A DNA stretch of 64,000 bases from Cristatella mucedo. Its lineage: Eukaryota > Bryozoa > Phylactolaemata > Cristatellidae. The position numbers were made by a program, and so were the translations under genes. This document shows, one piece after another, positions 10,039 to 18,504 of this stretch. The notes below the pieces were generated by a model. The model had not been told where the DNA came from and did not search any database. It was given only the letters and a program-made list of their open reading frames with translations. The stretch is from positions 62,001 to 126,000 of the forward strand of contig WPIO01000239.1 of the NCBI GenBank assembly GCA_009760855.2, read 5' to 3'. The stretch's first letter is position 1. Each line of letters starts with the position of its first letter.

Positions 10039-10778
10039 TCAAATTAATAATTGCATGACTGTGCCAAAATCGACGAATTCCATTAATTTAAGGAAGATTA
10101 AGCACCTCATTCCACAATCCGTTTGATTAAACTTTTGAAGTTGAAACGTTTGAAGACTTGGTGTAACACCGAAATAATTAATCACTTCTGGCATTGGAGG
10201 AGCACCGAACGAGTCAAAATAAAAACATCAATCACCTATTTTTTTAAGAGCTACCCAATGATATATTGCTAGATCTGATTTTCCAGTATTGCAAATTAGA
10301 CACTCATTCTGTTCTGGAGAACTTAATTCATCTCTTGCAAATACACCTCTGAAATGTTTTATATCTAATTCTTTAACATATTGGTTTATTTCTATATCAG
10401 TTAGTGGTGTACTTTTTGATTTTTTTTTAAATTGTTGATAGTTCTTCTTAGTTCAGAAAGTATTTGTCCTTTACTCATCTCACCACCAAATTTCTTTCCA
10501 TGAGATAAAACTCCACCACCAAACTTTTTACCATGAGATAGAACTCCAGTTCCTAACTTTTTACCATGAGCTAGAACTCCAGTTCCTAACTTTTTACCAT
10601 GAGCTAGAACTCCACTGCCACTTTCTGATCTTAAATTAACAAACTTTGACTTTTTACTTTCACATATCACACAAATTTCTTTAATCATTCCTCTAAGGCC
10701 TTTTGTACTATCAATCTCGACATACTCTTCATGAATGCTATCTGTAGGCTTTTTGCATTTCAAGCAGTAAATTTCCAT
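10039..10778 (-). pseudogene. Zinc-ribbon / 11-residue-repeat / adenain-type protease, broken
   Basis: The head (MEIYCLKCKKPTDS, later ICVICESKKSKFV) is a two-CxxC zinc ribbon of the DUF5679 type common in Polinton-like viruses. Four 11-residue repeats follow (GVLAHGKKLGT and variants, DNA repeats at ~10480-10615). The tail, in another frame, is an adenovirus-type cysteine protease. It shows GVFARDEL, the His in YHWVAL, YFDSFG with the acidic residue, and TDCGMRC with the nucleophile Cys. The frame change sits in a 9-T run at 10420-10428, and a TGA precedes the YFDSFG segment. Such proteases mature capsid precursors. No separate start for the protease is visible, so a fusion is likely but unproven. 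Confidence 0.75.
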
Positions 10779-10813
10779 TTCTATAATATAAAAACTTTTT
10801 TTTAGTATAGGAA
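10779..10813. promoter_or_regulatory. Divergent promoter region
   Basis: The 35 bases between the zinc-ribbon/protease gene (minus) and the packaging ATPase (plus) hold a TATTATAGAA box facing left and an AGTATAGGAA box facing right, each touching its own ATG. Confidence 0.55.
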
Positions 10814-11479
10814 ATGTCTCTTCGGTTAAGGGCGTTTAATTTTGTTCAAGATGTAGATACTGGACATAAAGAACCTTTACCAAATGTTCCAATAAGAGCT
10901 TTAGTTTTAGGATCAAGTGGTTCAGGTAAGTCTCAACTTATAATGAATTGGATATTTTATGGAATGGTTAATTATGATTGTTGTACAATTATTGCTTCAA
11001 GTTTAGATCAAAAGTTATATCGTGGACTTATGTCAATGACAAAAGAAAACAAGGCTTACTCTTGGATTAACGGAATTGATGCTATGCCAGAAGTAGATTC
11101 GTATAAGAACTGCAAGAATGTTGTTGTACTTGATGATTTAATGACTGAGGATCAAACTAAAATATTAGACTATTTCACACGAGGAAGACATAAAGGTCTA
11201 AATATTTTCTATCTTGCTCAAGGATTTACTAATATACCTAGGAGAGAAATTAGAAACAATGTAAATTTAATAGTAATCTTTAAGCAAAACACAACTGAAA
11301 TTGAGTATATTCGTGATGCATATGTTGGAGATATTGATAAGAAACAATTTATAGAATGGGTTAACTCTTGTACTAGAAATCGTTTTGGTTATTGCGTAAT
11401 AGACCTAAAAAAGACTGAGTCGGAAGGCAGATTTTGGTCTGTTGGTTCAGAGGGAAAGCAATTAATGACATTTTTTTAA
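10814..11479 (+). CDS. FtsK/HerA-type DNA packaging ATPase, 221 aa, intact
   Basis: This ATPase pumps the genome into the capsid in Polintons, adintoviruses and relatives (A32-like). The Walker A motif GSSGSGKS is at residues 33-40, Walker B VVVLDDL at 103-109, and a YLAQGF sensor-like strand at 133-138. Length matches the family. The start is fixed by the AGTATAGGAA box just upstream. No stop or frameshift is visible, so this is the best-preserved core virion gene. It lies between the protease and the capsid-associated genes, the usual morphogenesis module. Confidence 0.93.
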   Translation: MSLRLRAFNFVQDVDTGHKEPLPNVPIRALVLGSSGSGKSQLIMNWIFYGMVNYDCCTIIASSLDQKLYRGLMSMTKENKAYSWINGIDAMPEVDSYKNCKNVVVLDDLMTEDQTKILDYFTRGRHKGLNIFYLAQGFTNIPRREIRNNVNLIVIFKQNTTEIEYIRDAYVGDIDKKQFIEWVNSCTRNRFGYCVIDLKKTESEGRFWSVGSEGKQLMTFF

Positions 11480-11499
11480 TTCTTAATAGATATAGTAAA

Positions 11500-12689
11500 A
11501 TGTTTAACGGAATAATTTACTCTAGTGGTAAAAAACCTTACAAGGGAAGTGTTTAAGAGGCATTAGATTATGAAACTAAATTGCAAAACCTGCAAGATCT
11601 AAGAGATGCAAATATTCTAGAAAACTCCAGTGAGATACAAAGAATAGAATCAGAAATTGCTATAAGAGATGCTTCTGAGCATAGGCTAAACGAGCAAGCA
11701 TTAGAGAGATCTACAGATAACTCAGGTAAAGTTGTTGTTGAGAAACTTAAAAGAATTAGACCTAAACTTGCTTTACAGATAGAAAACAAAGAACAACTGC
11801 AGAAAGTTTTAGAATACAAACAAAAACCAGACATATCAAGCGCTATTCAAAAAGCAAGAATAGCTGTTAGTGAAGGAAAGCATAAAAAGCGATTACTATA
11901 GCAAATCAAGCAAAGACATATGCAGCAAATCCAGAAATACGAGAAGCTATTGATGCTGCTCAAAAAGGTTTAGCTGAAGAGTTAAATATAAATCCAACCA
12001 CTGGCACACCGAAGAAAACTGCAGTAGATTTTGATCAAGCTGAACTAATTAAATTACTTAATGAAAAAAATGGGTATGTTCCAAGTTATGTAGCAAGAAT
12101 AATAAATGAGATCGATAGTACAAATAAAGATTTAAAACTATATGAGCTAGGAGTAAAACTTAATAATGAAAAAATGTATACTGCTGAAAAAGAACTAGAA
12201 CAAACTGCTCATGATATCTTAGAATACACAACTAATTATTATACTAAGTTTAATGATAAACAAATGGAAGAAGTAGGTAAAGTATATGAAGCAACAGTTG
12301 ATATAAAGAAAGATTTACTTGATATTATTGGAGCAAAGAAAACTGGTAGACTATCTAATCAAGTAAAAATGATTGTTAAAAATCTTAGTAAAGAAAATTT
12401 TTCTAATGTTGTTACAGAGCTAGACAAAAAGAAAAAAAGAAGTGTAAAAGAGCAAAGAGTTTTAGATTACTTAAGACCTAGAATAGGTAAGGGAATAGAA
12501 GTAATACGATTAGTTGTAAAGAATGATTCAGAAGTATTTGACAAGATAGAATTGTGGATTCGTGAACTTGCTGCTGGAAATACTGGAGTAGTAAATTCTA
12601 TTAGTGCTGCTGTTGATTACCTTGCAAAATCTAGAAAAGTACCAAAGTCATACATTGCTAAAATTAATAAACTTTTATATGATATATAG
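11500..12689 (+). pseudogene. Long helical, coiled-coil-rich protein, broken
   Basis: Starts MFNGIIYSSGKKPY after GATATAGTAAA. About 396 codons, highly charged (Glu/Lys) and predicted helical throughout, with Ala- and Gln-rich stretches. An in-frame TAA lies at 11554-11556 and a frame change near 11885-11900. The last part (12174-12689) is open. No family recognised. Its place between the ATPase and the minor capsid genes, and its coiled-coil character, suggest an internal virion or scaffolding protein, which is inference. Confidence 0.6.
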
Positions 12690-12692
12690 AAA

Positions 12693-13565
12693 ATGACTGA
12701 TCTTCTTGGTGTAGCTAAGGATATTCTAAAAAATATTGAGTCAATCAAAAAGGGTACTGCTGCAGGTAAAGAGGGGTATATTTTTAATGTTACAGGAACT
12801 ACTAATCCAATTAGAATTCGAACTAGTGATCCTATAAAACTTAAGAATAAAAACTTTAAAGTTTGTTTTAAAAAGTTTGTTGGAACAAATTCTATTAAGA
12901 ACATTACATCATCTAACAATAATTTTGTGTATAGACTTGTTGGTTGTTCTGAGCGAGTAGTAAGAGTTCCTCCTGGCATATACGCTGCTGTATCTGATGA
13001 TGTAAATGTTGGCATAGTAGATACAATAAATAATTCTGTTGTATTATCTGGAAGTGACGAGTTTGTTTTAGGTATTGATACTGCTACTTCTCATTCCTGG
13101 ATTACTATGCCTGCTGGGTTTACATTTATTGCTGTTAAATCTACTATAGCTACATTACTTGGATTTACTGGAACTGTTTATACAACAGACAAGACACTTC
13201 CATTAGATACATATAGTGCAGCTCCTGGAAAACAGTTTACACAAGTATTTGTAGATCCAGCAGAAAAAATTACTTCAGAGAATGAAGTTTTTGTTTCTGA
13301 TCTAAACTTAATTCTTATAAACTGCAATTTGGTTGCTAGCGGAACAAGTTATATAAATAATATCGAAACTCAAGCTCTTAGAAGTTTTGCTTATAATTTC
13401 TATCCTTGGGAACAAATGGTATATGAGCCGAATACTCTTGAATATCACAATCTTGTTGGTGATTCTATTTCTGATATATTGATTACTATTACAGATCAAA
13501 ATTTAAAAGTCTTTGATTTTGGTTCTCAACAAATTACTGTTGTAATAGAAATTATTGAAATATAA
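12693..13565 (+). CDS. Minor capsid (penton-like) protein A, 290 aa
   Basis: Intact frame starting MTDLLGVAKDILKN, whose ATG follows GATATATAGAAA; the box overlaps the previous stop codon. Strand-rich throughout. The C-terminus ILITITDQNLKVFDF fits the '(I/L)xITLxDQNxxxxDF' pattern that ends the penton/minor capsid jelly-roll of adintoviruses and Polintons. An internal TIATLLGFTG resembles the conserved 'LGF' segment of that family. The next gene shares the same ending and size, so this is one of a tandem pair. Likely forms capsid vertices; identification is by motif and synteny. Confidence 0.65.
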   Translation: MTDLLGVAKDILKNIESIKKGTAAGKEGYIFNVTGTTNPIRIRTSDPIKLKNKNFKVCFKKFVGTNSIKNITSSNNNFVYRLVGCSERVVRVPPGIYAAVSDDVNVGIVDTINNSVVLSGSDEFVLGIDTATSHSWITMPAGFTFIAVKSTIATLLGFTGTVYTTDKTLPLDTYSAAPGKQFTQVFVDPAEKITSENEVFVSDLNLILINCNLVASGTSYINNIETQALRSFAYNFYPWEQMVYEPNTLEYHNLVGDSISDILITITDQNLKVFDFGSQQITVVIEIIEI

Positions 13566-13572
13566 TATAAGA

Positions 13573-14415
13573 ATGTCAATAAGAATAACTGGAACTACTA
13601 GTTCAGATTCAAAAACTCTAGTTCCTCCAATCTTATTAGGATCTGATTCTGGTTATAACAAAATAGGCTTACGGAGAGTTGAGTTTACGTATACAAACAG
13701 AGTAATATCAAATGTTATTACTTCAGTAAACGATATGCTTTGGTATAAAACAATTGCAGCTCAAAACAATTTCTCACTTGCTATACCAGAAGGATATTAT
13801 GATAGTCAAAAGATTGTCATTGCATTAAATCAAGCACTATCAAATGTAAAACCGACAAGTATGCTCGTCAATCTTGCTAACAGAAACAGTACTGGAATAA
13901 GATTTAGCGTCGATACTGATGATAAAATAATAATGCAAGTTGTTGGATATTTTGTTGTATTGCTTGGAACAAATTCTGGAATAATCAACTCTATTGGAGA
14001 TACTCTAGGATTTAGTTCAAATCTGCAAGGTACATTTGATGCTGCGATGGTTGGTGGAACGCCATATGAGGCAATAGAAAAAGCAATGTATTTCTCGGGT
14101 ACTTATAAGGCTTGGAATAAAATGCAGTTGCCTGACAATTCTGGAGTAAAATGGATAAGTATTGATTGTCATCTTGTAGATCCTAATAAAAACTATGTTG
14201 AACATAAAAAGGGATTTTTAGAACAATCTTCATCTTTATATTTGATTGATATTAATGATATTAATCCAGGAGAAAAGGTTGACATGCATATTCCAAACAT
14301 TTTATTCTTGCCAACTCGCGGAGATATTGATGGTATTAGCAATATTATAATTAGTTTAACTGACCAAAATAGAAATAAAATAAATACTATTACAGATGTT
14401 ATAGCTACAATATAA
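13573..14415 (+). CDS. Minor capsid (penton-like) protein B, 280 aa
   Basis: Intact frame starting MSIRITGTTSSDSK. The ATG at 13573 is preferred over one 18 bases upstream because it follows AATATAAGA. It holds GDTLGFSSN in the middle and ends IIISLTDQNRNKINT, the same architecture as protein A just upstream, with only 7 bases between them. Both probably carry the single jelly-roll fold of Polinton minor capsid proteins. One of the two may have taken on another vertex or cement role. Confidence 0.65.
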   Translation: MSIRITGTTSSDSKTLVPPILLGSDSGYNKIGLRRVEFTYTNRVISNVITSVNDMLWYKTIAAQNNFSLAIPEGYYDSQKIVIALNQALSNVKPTSMLVNLANRNSTGIRFSVDTDDKIIMQVVGYFVVLLGTNSGIINSIGDTLGFSSNLQGTFDAAMVGGTPYEAIEKAMYFSGTYKAWNKMQLPDNSGVKWISIDCHLVDPNKNYVEHKKGFLEQSSSLYLIDINDINPGEKVDMHIPNILFLPTRGDIDGISNIIISLTDQNRNKINTITDVIATI

Positions 14416-14433
14416 ATTTCGAAATAATATAGG

Positions 14434-14790
14434 ATAGGTAGCTATGCTAGAATTGGTCATGGTAGGATAACTGGTGGAAAATATCATGGTTCTGGCGTAC
14501 TTGATAAGATTATTGATGGTGTTGGGAAAGCAGCGCCTGTGCTTACTGGACTTACTGTGCTTAGTATGAATATTGCCAACAAAGGAATTGAAATGCATCA
14601 GGCAAGAAAATTAACTGAACTGCAGACGAAGAAAGAAAAGATTGACCAGGAATATGCTAATAAACGAAGAGAACTTGATCACAAACTTGACGATGAAAGA
14701 AGAAAGAAAGAACTTGAGTATGAGTTGGAGAAACGTAAAAAAGAAGTTTATGATAGAAAGATGAAAGAGATGGATCTTGAGATCAAATGA
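14434..14790 (+). pseudogene. Small virion-like protein with lost start codon
   Basis: The frame is open from 14434 (GSYARIGHGRITGG follows the first codon), but the codon next to the AATATAGG box is ATA, not ATG; the first ATG in frame is far downstream, near 14569. The N-terminal part is Gly/Arg-rich with a hydrophobic segment (APVLTGLTVLSMNIA). The rest is a strongly charged coiled coil (ELQTKKEKIDQEYANKR onward). The position suggests a capsid-associated protein. The start loss is read from the promoter alignment and needs comparison with relatives. Confidence 0.55.
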
Positions 14791-14793
14791 GCA

Positions 14794-15027
14794 ATGCTTG
14801 ATAAACTAAAACCAAAAATCAAAAAGAAATACAAAGCAAAAATGGAAGATTCTGAAACTGAAGACTATTCAGAAACATTAAAAGAAAATGATCCTAAGGC
14901 ATACAAAGAAATAGAAAGAGTTATAAAAGAGAAATCTGCTGTTCCTGCTATTATGCCTAGGCCTGATAGATATGGCGGATACATGAAAAAAATTGGTGCT
15001 GGTTTATACATTCAGAATAAGAAATAA
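14794..15027 (+). CDS. Small basic protein, 77 aa
   Basis: Starts MLDKLKPKIKKKYK four bases after the previous stop. Very Lys-rich head, acidic middle (MEDSETEDYSE) and a Gly/Tyr tail (RYGGYMKKIGAGLYIQ). No TATA-like box precedes it, so it may be co-expressed with the previous gene. No family recognised; a small virion or DNA-binding protein is possible. Confidence 0.55.
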   Translation: MLDKLKPKIKKKYKAKMEDSETEDYSETLKENDPKAYKEIERVIKEKSAVPAIMPRPDRYGGYMKKIGAGLYIQNKK

Positions 15028-15053
15028 ATTTTTACTTTTTATATAGAGAAGAA

Positions 15054-15908
15054 ATGGCAAGTGCACCGATTGACACTATACTCGAATTAGGTGATCCTAG
15101 TTTTCCTAATTATAAGATTAAAGATTATCAATACAGAGAGTTTTATCAGAGTCATGGAAATGAGACTGATGATAGTGCAAATAAACTAGTTACATTCACT
15201 GTTCCTGGAGAACAACAACTATGCTATGTTTTATCTGATGCTTATCTATTGCTTGAAGGGCAACTAAGAGTTCAGACAGCTGCTAATGGTGTCTATAATG
15301 CACCTAATAAAAACCTTGCTGCTGCTCTTGTTTATAATGCTGGAGCATGGATGTTTAGCTCGATGAGAATTAAACTTGGTGCTGAGGAGATAGAAAGCAA
15401 TTCATTAAAAGAAGGCCCTGGAAGTGTATCAACTCTTATGGGTTATCTCACTTATCCAAATGATTACAACAGAACAGAAGGACCTGCAACTGGATGGAAA
15501 AAAGATGAGGCAAGCTCAATTGAGGATTTTTATCCTACTACTGCTAGCAATGGTGGAAATGCTATAAATGATAAAAGCTATCCATATTTAAGCCCTCCCG
15601 CATCTTTAGCAACTGCTAACAATAACGGTTTTATATACAGAAGAGGACTCTCAAATATCTTAGCTGATAATCCTGGAACTTTTAGTATTTCACTTCCACT
15701 TGCAAGGCTGTCTGGATTTTGTGCTGATATGAATAAAATTCTTTATAATATTTCTTTCACACTTGAAATGACACGCACTGGTGGTAGTGATTTTGATGCT
15801 ATTATGACTGGTCCGACAGGTGCAGCTGCTAATGCTACAAACGCGATTTTATCAAGAGGAGGGGCTACAGCTTGGATTACTCCTTTACGGTGGATCAAAA
15901 CGTGGTAG
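15054..15908 (+). pseudogene. Major capsid (hexon-like) protein, 3'-truncated
   Basis: Starts MASAPIDTILELGDPSFPNY after TTATATAGAGAAGAA. The N-terminal half has the Polinton/adintovirus hexon pattern, with conserved DYQYREFYQSHGN, LLLEGQLRV and later FSISLPLARLSGFCADMNKI, the start of the second jelly roll. It stops at 284 codons, whereas double jelly-roll capsid proteins of this group are usually well over 400. The last dozen codons (from 15872) come from the duplicated block, so the gene has been cut by a rearrangement rather than by point mutation alone. No missing part is seen elsewhere in the window. Confidence 0.82.
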
Positions 15909-16008
15909 ACGAAAATACGTTATGACTTAGTTAACAGCTCTACTCTTTCGAAAGCCACAGCGTGTCGCATGGCTTCGTGCTACGGTGCTTCGTGCTTCAC
16001 ATCACAGA

Positions 16009-16163
16009 TTGAATCTTCACTTTTATATCTGCCTGAGAATGAATTTTCACCTTTTATATCTACCTGAGAATGAATTTTAACTTTTATATACATATCTGCA
16101 TGAGAATGAATTTTCATCTTTTACATATATCTGCCTGAGAATGAATTTTCACCTTTTATATCT
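16009..16163 (+). repeat. Five degenerate ~31-36 base tandem repeats
   Basis: Each unit reads roughly TGAATTTTCACCTTTTATAT followed by CTGCCTGAGA. Units contain TTTTATAT, resembling the start-site boxes of the viral genes. The array is also present in copy 2 at about 56,799-56,953. Confidence 0.75.
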
Positions 16164-16362
16164 GACGCCTACTTATAAAGACAATTTCACCACATCCAAG
16201 TTTTGGCCGGCGCACTGTACTTCACACACACTGCGTGTCGCATGGCTTGGTGTCGCATGGCGCTGCATCGATGCAAATGACACCTCGCAGCCACAGTTGA
16301 GGCAAACTGCAGCAGCAGCAGTCGAACCGGAGGGACGGGGGAAAGGGGAAGGACGAACTGCG

Positions 16363-16384
16363 CCCGTGACCGACAAACAAGAAT
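16363..16384 (+). repeat. 22-base direct repeat, left member
   Basis: CCCGTGACCGACAAACAAGA plus AT, identical to 20872-20893. The two members bracket the AT-rich viral gene group within the duplicated block. Confidence 0.7.
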
Positions 16385-16414
16385 GAGTTTAAAAGAATTT
16401 AAACCAGAAATATA

Positions 16415-17062
16415 ATGAATAAATTTGATTTTTTGCAAGGTTCAGATGAGTGGAAAAAATCAATGTCCTTGACTATTGGAGGCTCAGAGGTTTACTCAGT
16501 GCTTGGAAATGATCTAGTATTTGGAGAACAGATTGAACCTGATATAGAATTAATTGCAAATAGAAAACTAAAAAAATACATTGCTAATAATTCTAGTATG
16601 AGATTTCCTCCAATGTTGTTTGGTAAAGTATTTGAACCTATTGCTGCAAAGTTTTTAGAAATGAAACTAAAAGTAAAACTTGATAACGCAGACGATTGTT
16701 TTAGTAGTGATGGTGTGTACAGATATTCTCCTGATGGAATAATAGATAACAATACATTAATAGAAATAAAATGTTTATGGAGTAGAAATATTATTGATGA
16801 TTGTATACCTAAACAATATCACGCACAATGCTTATTAGGCTTACATGTTTTAAAACTTAGTGAGTGCTTTTACTCTGAGTTTGAGATTTTTGTTCCTGGG
16901 TTGAATTGTGAAGAACCTCCGCTAGATTATATAGCAGCTGGTAATGTAAGAATTCCTAATACTGATTTGGATATGCCACTTAGAGAACCAATTTTTATGC
17001 TATTACTTAAAGATGAAAAATATTTTGAATTTGATATTATAAGCAAGTATGGCAGATTATAA
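16415..17062 (+). CDS. YqaJ/lambda-exonuclease-like nuclease, 215 aa
   Basis: A PD-(D/E)XK nuclease of the YqaJ recombinase type. Visible motifs are LFGKVFEPIA (Glu74), YSPDGI (Asp107), LIEIKC (Glu117 and Lys119) and PKQYHAQCLLGL (Gln134/Gln138), in the expected order and spacing. In phages and large DNA viruses these enzymes resect DNA ends for strand annealing and recombination. The start is the ATG after CCAGAAATATA. The frame is intact; copy 2 at 57205 differs at four residues (17 is not a catalytic region; the changes are at positions 7, 20, 103 and 205). Its stop overlaps the next small gene. Confidence 0.85.
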   Translation: MNKFDFLQGSDEWKKSMSLTIGGSEVYSVLGNDLVFGEQIEPDIELIANRKLKKYIANNSSMRFPPMLFGKVFEPIAAKFLEMKLKVKLDNADDCFSSDGVYRYSPDGIIDNNTLIEIKCLWSRNIIDDCIPKQYHAQCLLGLHVLKLSECFYSEFEIFVPGLNCEEPPLDYIAAGNVRIPNTDLDMPLREPIFMLLLKDEKYFEFDIISKYGRL

Positions 17063-17237
17063 GAAAGCAGATGGTTATGATATAAAGTATTATATAAAAA
17101 GATGTTTGATCCAAGTGATAGAAGAAGATGATCCTTGTAGATTTGTTAAAATAATTCCTATTGTTAAAGAAGTGCTAGATAGATCAAAAATTTTAATTAA
17201 TAACTATATAGATGAGTCGAAGACATCATTGCAATGA
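17049..17237 (+). CDS. Small protein, 62 aa, unknown
   Basis: Starts MADYKKADGYDIKYYIKRCL inside the last codons of the nuclease gene and ends inside the start of the fibre-like gene, so it overlaps both neighbours. Helical and charged, no family recognised. It is conserved in copy 2 with a one-codon deletion and few substitutions; the frame survives, which supports a real gene. Confidence 0.6.
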   Translation: MADYKKADGYDIKYYIKRCLIQVIEEDDPCRFVKIIPIVKEVLDRSKILINNYIDESKTSLQ

Positions 17238-18072
17238 CTATGTAAGTAGAATAAATGGTTATATTCTATCAGATCTTGATGGAAATGGTAATAGAATTAT
17301 TAATATGGGAGATCCTGTGAATGATGGTGATGCTGTAACTAAATCGTATGCAGATGCAAACTTTATTGTAAATAGTGGTACTTCTTTAAATTTACAGAAT
17401 AGACCAATTACAAATCTTGCTCCAGGAGTTAATTCAGCAGATGCTGTCAATGTTAGTCAAGTATCGAACTATGTAAAGAAATCTGGAGATACAATGACTG
17501 GCGATTTAAATATGAATAGTTTTGCTATTACTTCTACATATTGGAATTCTAGCCTTACTACACCAACAGTTTTACCTGATGATTTTTGTGTTACTTATGG
17601 AGGATTAAAACGAGATGTATTATTGAAGAGTTCTCCTGCTACAACAAATTTAAATATGAATAATAATTCTATAATCAATGTTGCTGAACCTGTTAATTCT
17701 TCTGATGCTGCAACGAAATCCTATGTTGATAGAACAGTTAAAAAAATAACAGAAGTTGTTGTACTTACATTTAATCCTAGAGCAATGAATTCTATTATTA
17801 ATATTTCTACTGCATATTCTTGGACAAATAAAAATAGTCCTCCACTAATAATACTAAGTGCAATGGTTGTTGGATCGTCTAACTGCATACAACTAAAGCC
17901 TAGCAGTGATACGACAATAGTGTCAGGAGATTTACGTGCTAAAAATACATCACCGACTGGAACTGATTTTAAGTATTATGCATACTTTACTAGAGTTCCG
18001 ATAGAATATTATTATGTTGATAACATAGGAAATATGAAAGTTAATCTATTAATTTCTTACATAAGTACCTGA
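17212..18072 (+). CDS. Fibre-like protein 4, 286 aa, intact
   Basis: The best-preserved fibre-like gene. After MSRRHHCNDYVSR come three clear repeats. They are LSDLDGNGNRIINMGDPVND with DAVTKSYADANF, then LNLQNRPITNLAPGVNSAD, then KKSGDTMTGDLNMNSFAIT, and a final LNMNNNSIINVAEPVNSSD with AATKSYVDR. 'SGDTMTGDLNMN...DAATKxYVD' is the signature of phage tail-fibre shafts. The last ~100 residues are beta-rich and repeat-free, the likely tip domain. The start is set by CTATATAG next to the ATG. Copy 2 carries a one-base deletion. It probably forms a host-binding fibre. Confidence 0.78.
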   Translation: MSRRHHCNDYVSRINGYILSDLDGNGNRIINMGDPVNDGDAVTKSYADANFIVNSGTSLNLQNRPITNLAPGVNSADAVNVSQVSNYVKKSGDTMTGDLNMNSFAITSTYWNSSLTTPTVLPDDFCVTYGGLKRDVLLKSSPATTNLNMNNNSIINVAEPVNSSDAATKSYVDRTVKKITEVVVLTFNPRAMNSIINISTAYSWTNKNSPPLIILSAMVVGSSNCIQLKPSSDTTIVSGDLRAKNTSPTGTDFKYYAYFTRVPIEYYYVDNIGNMKVNLLISYIST

Positions 18073-18495
18073 AAAGTATAAGTGAACTATTAGAACAATT
18101 AATTCTTTTAATTTTGTTGCTTTATGCTTACCTTTTACTAGCGGGAATAGTTTTGCTATATGCATTATTGATTCGTGTTCCAAACAATGATGTTTACAGA
18201 ATAACTCGGAACACCTTTTTTTGAAGTGTTTCTTTGCTAAACAGTATATCTTTGTAGGTCTTTGTTTAGAATATTTATTCCTTGCATAATAACAATCTGC
18301 ACAAATAATTATTTTATTATTTCTTAAAACACCACAATCAAAATCTGTTTCTGTACTATCTAAGTCGCAGATATCGCAACGCATTTCATACTTTAACTTT
18401 GGTCTTTGTTTAACCTTTTGGCAAACTGGATGACCTGACTCTAAGTATTCAATTTCGCTAAATGATGTCGAACAAGTATCACAAAAAATTTTCAT
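18049..18495 (-). CDS. Cys-rich, probably zinc-binding protein, 148 aa
   Basis: Starts MKIFCDTCSTSFSE. Cys pairs recur along the chain (FCDTC, MRCDIC, ICADC) and are followed by CSELFCKHHCLEHE, giving at least three CxxC-like pairs plus a Cys/His cluster. This looks like a multi-finger DNA- or protein-binding protein. It is transcribed away from the integrase through a shared 9-base gap, and its 3' end overlaps that of the fibre-like gene by 24 bases. Copy 2 has five substitutions, one adding a Cys. No exact family is assigned. Confidence 0.68.
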   Translation of the reverse strand: MKIFCDTCSTSFSEIEYLESGHPVCQKVKQRPKLKYEMRCDICDLDSTETDFDCGVLRNNKIIICADCYYARNKYSKQRPTKIYCLAKKHFKKRCSELFCKHHCLEHESIMHIAKLFPLVKGKHKATKLKELIVLIVHLYFSGTYVRN

Positions 18496-18504
18496 TTCTA
18501 TAGA
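18496..18504. promoter_or_regulatory. 9-base palindromic divergent start box
   Basis: CATTTCTATAGAATG: the two outward ATGs (minus at 18495, plus at 18505) are separated only by TTCTATAGA, which is nearly its own reverse complement. Each ATG sees TCTATAGAA-type sequence. Identical in copy 2 at 59282-59290. Confidence 0.65.

Larger units (their letters stand above)
15909..16394. other. Chimeric leader with tandem repeats and GC-rich part
   Basis: About 490 bases without a viral gene. Two related stretches containing GTGTCGCATGGCTT (near 15963 and 16236) flank a tandem array. The end is GC-rich with a GCAGCAGCAGCAG run and the 22-base motif at 16363-16384 that recurs at 20872-20893. Base composition is unlike the AT-rich genes on either side. 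Confidence 0.6.

Noticed and set aside
1-12689. Alternative genetic code to explain in-frame TAA, TAG and TGA
   Set aside because: All three stop types appear, frameshifts occur in the same genes, and intact genes (ATPase, minor capsid proteins) use normal stops, so ordinary decay is simpler.
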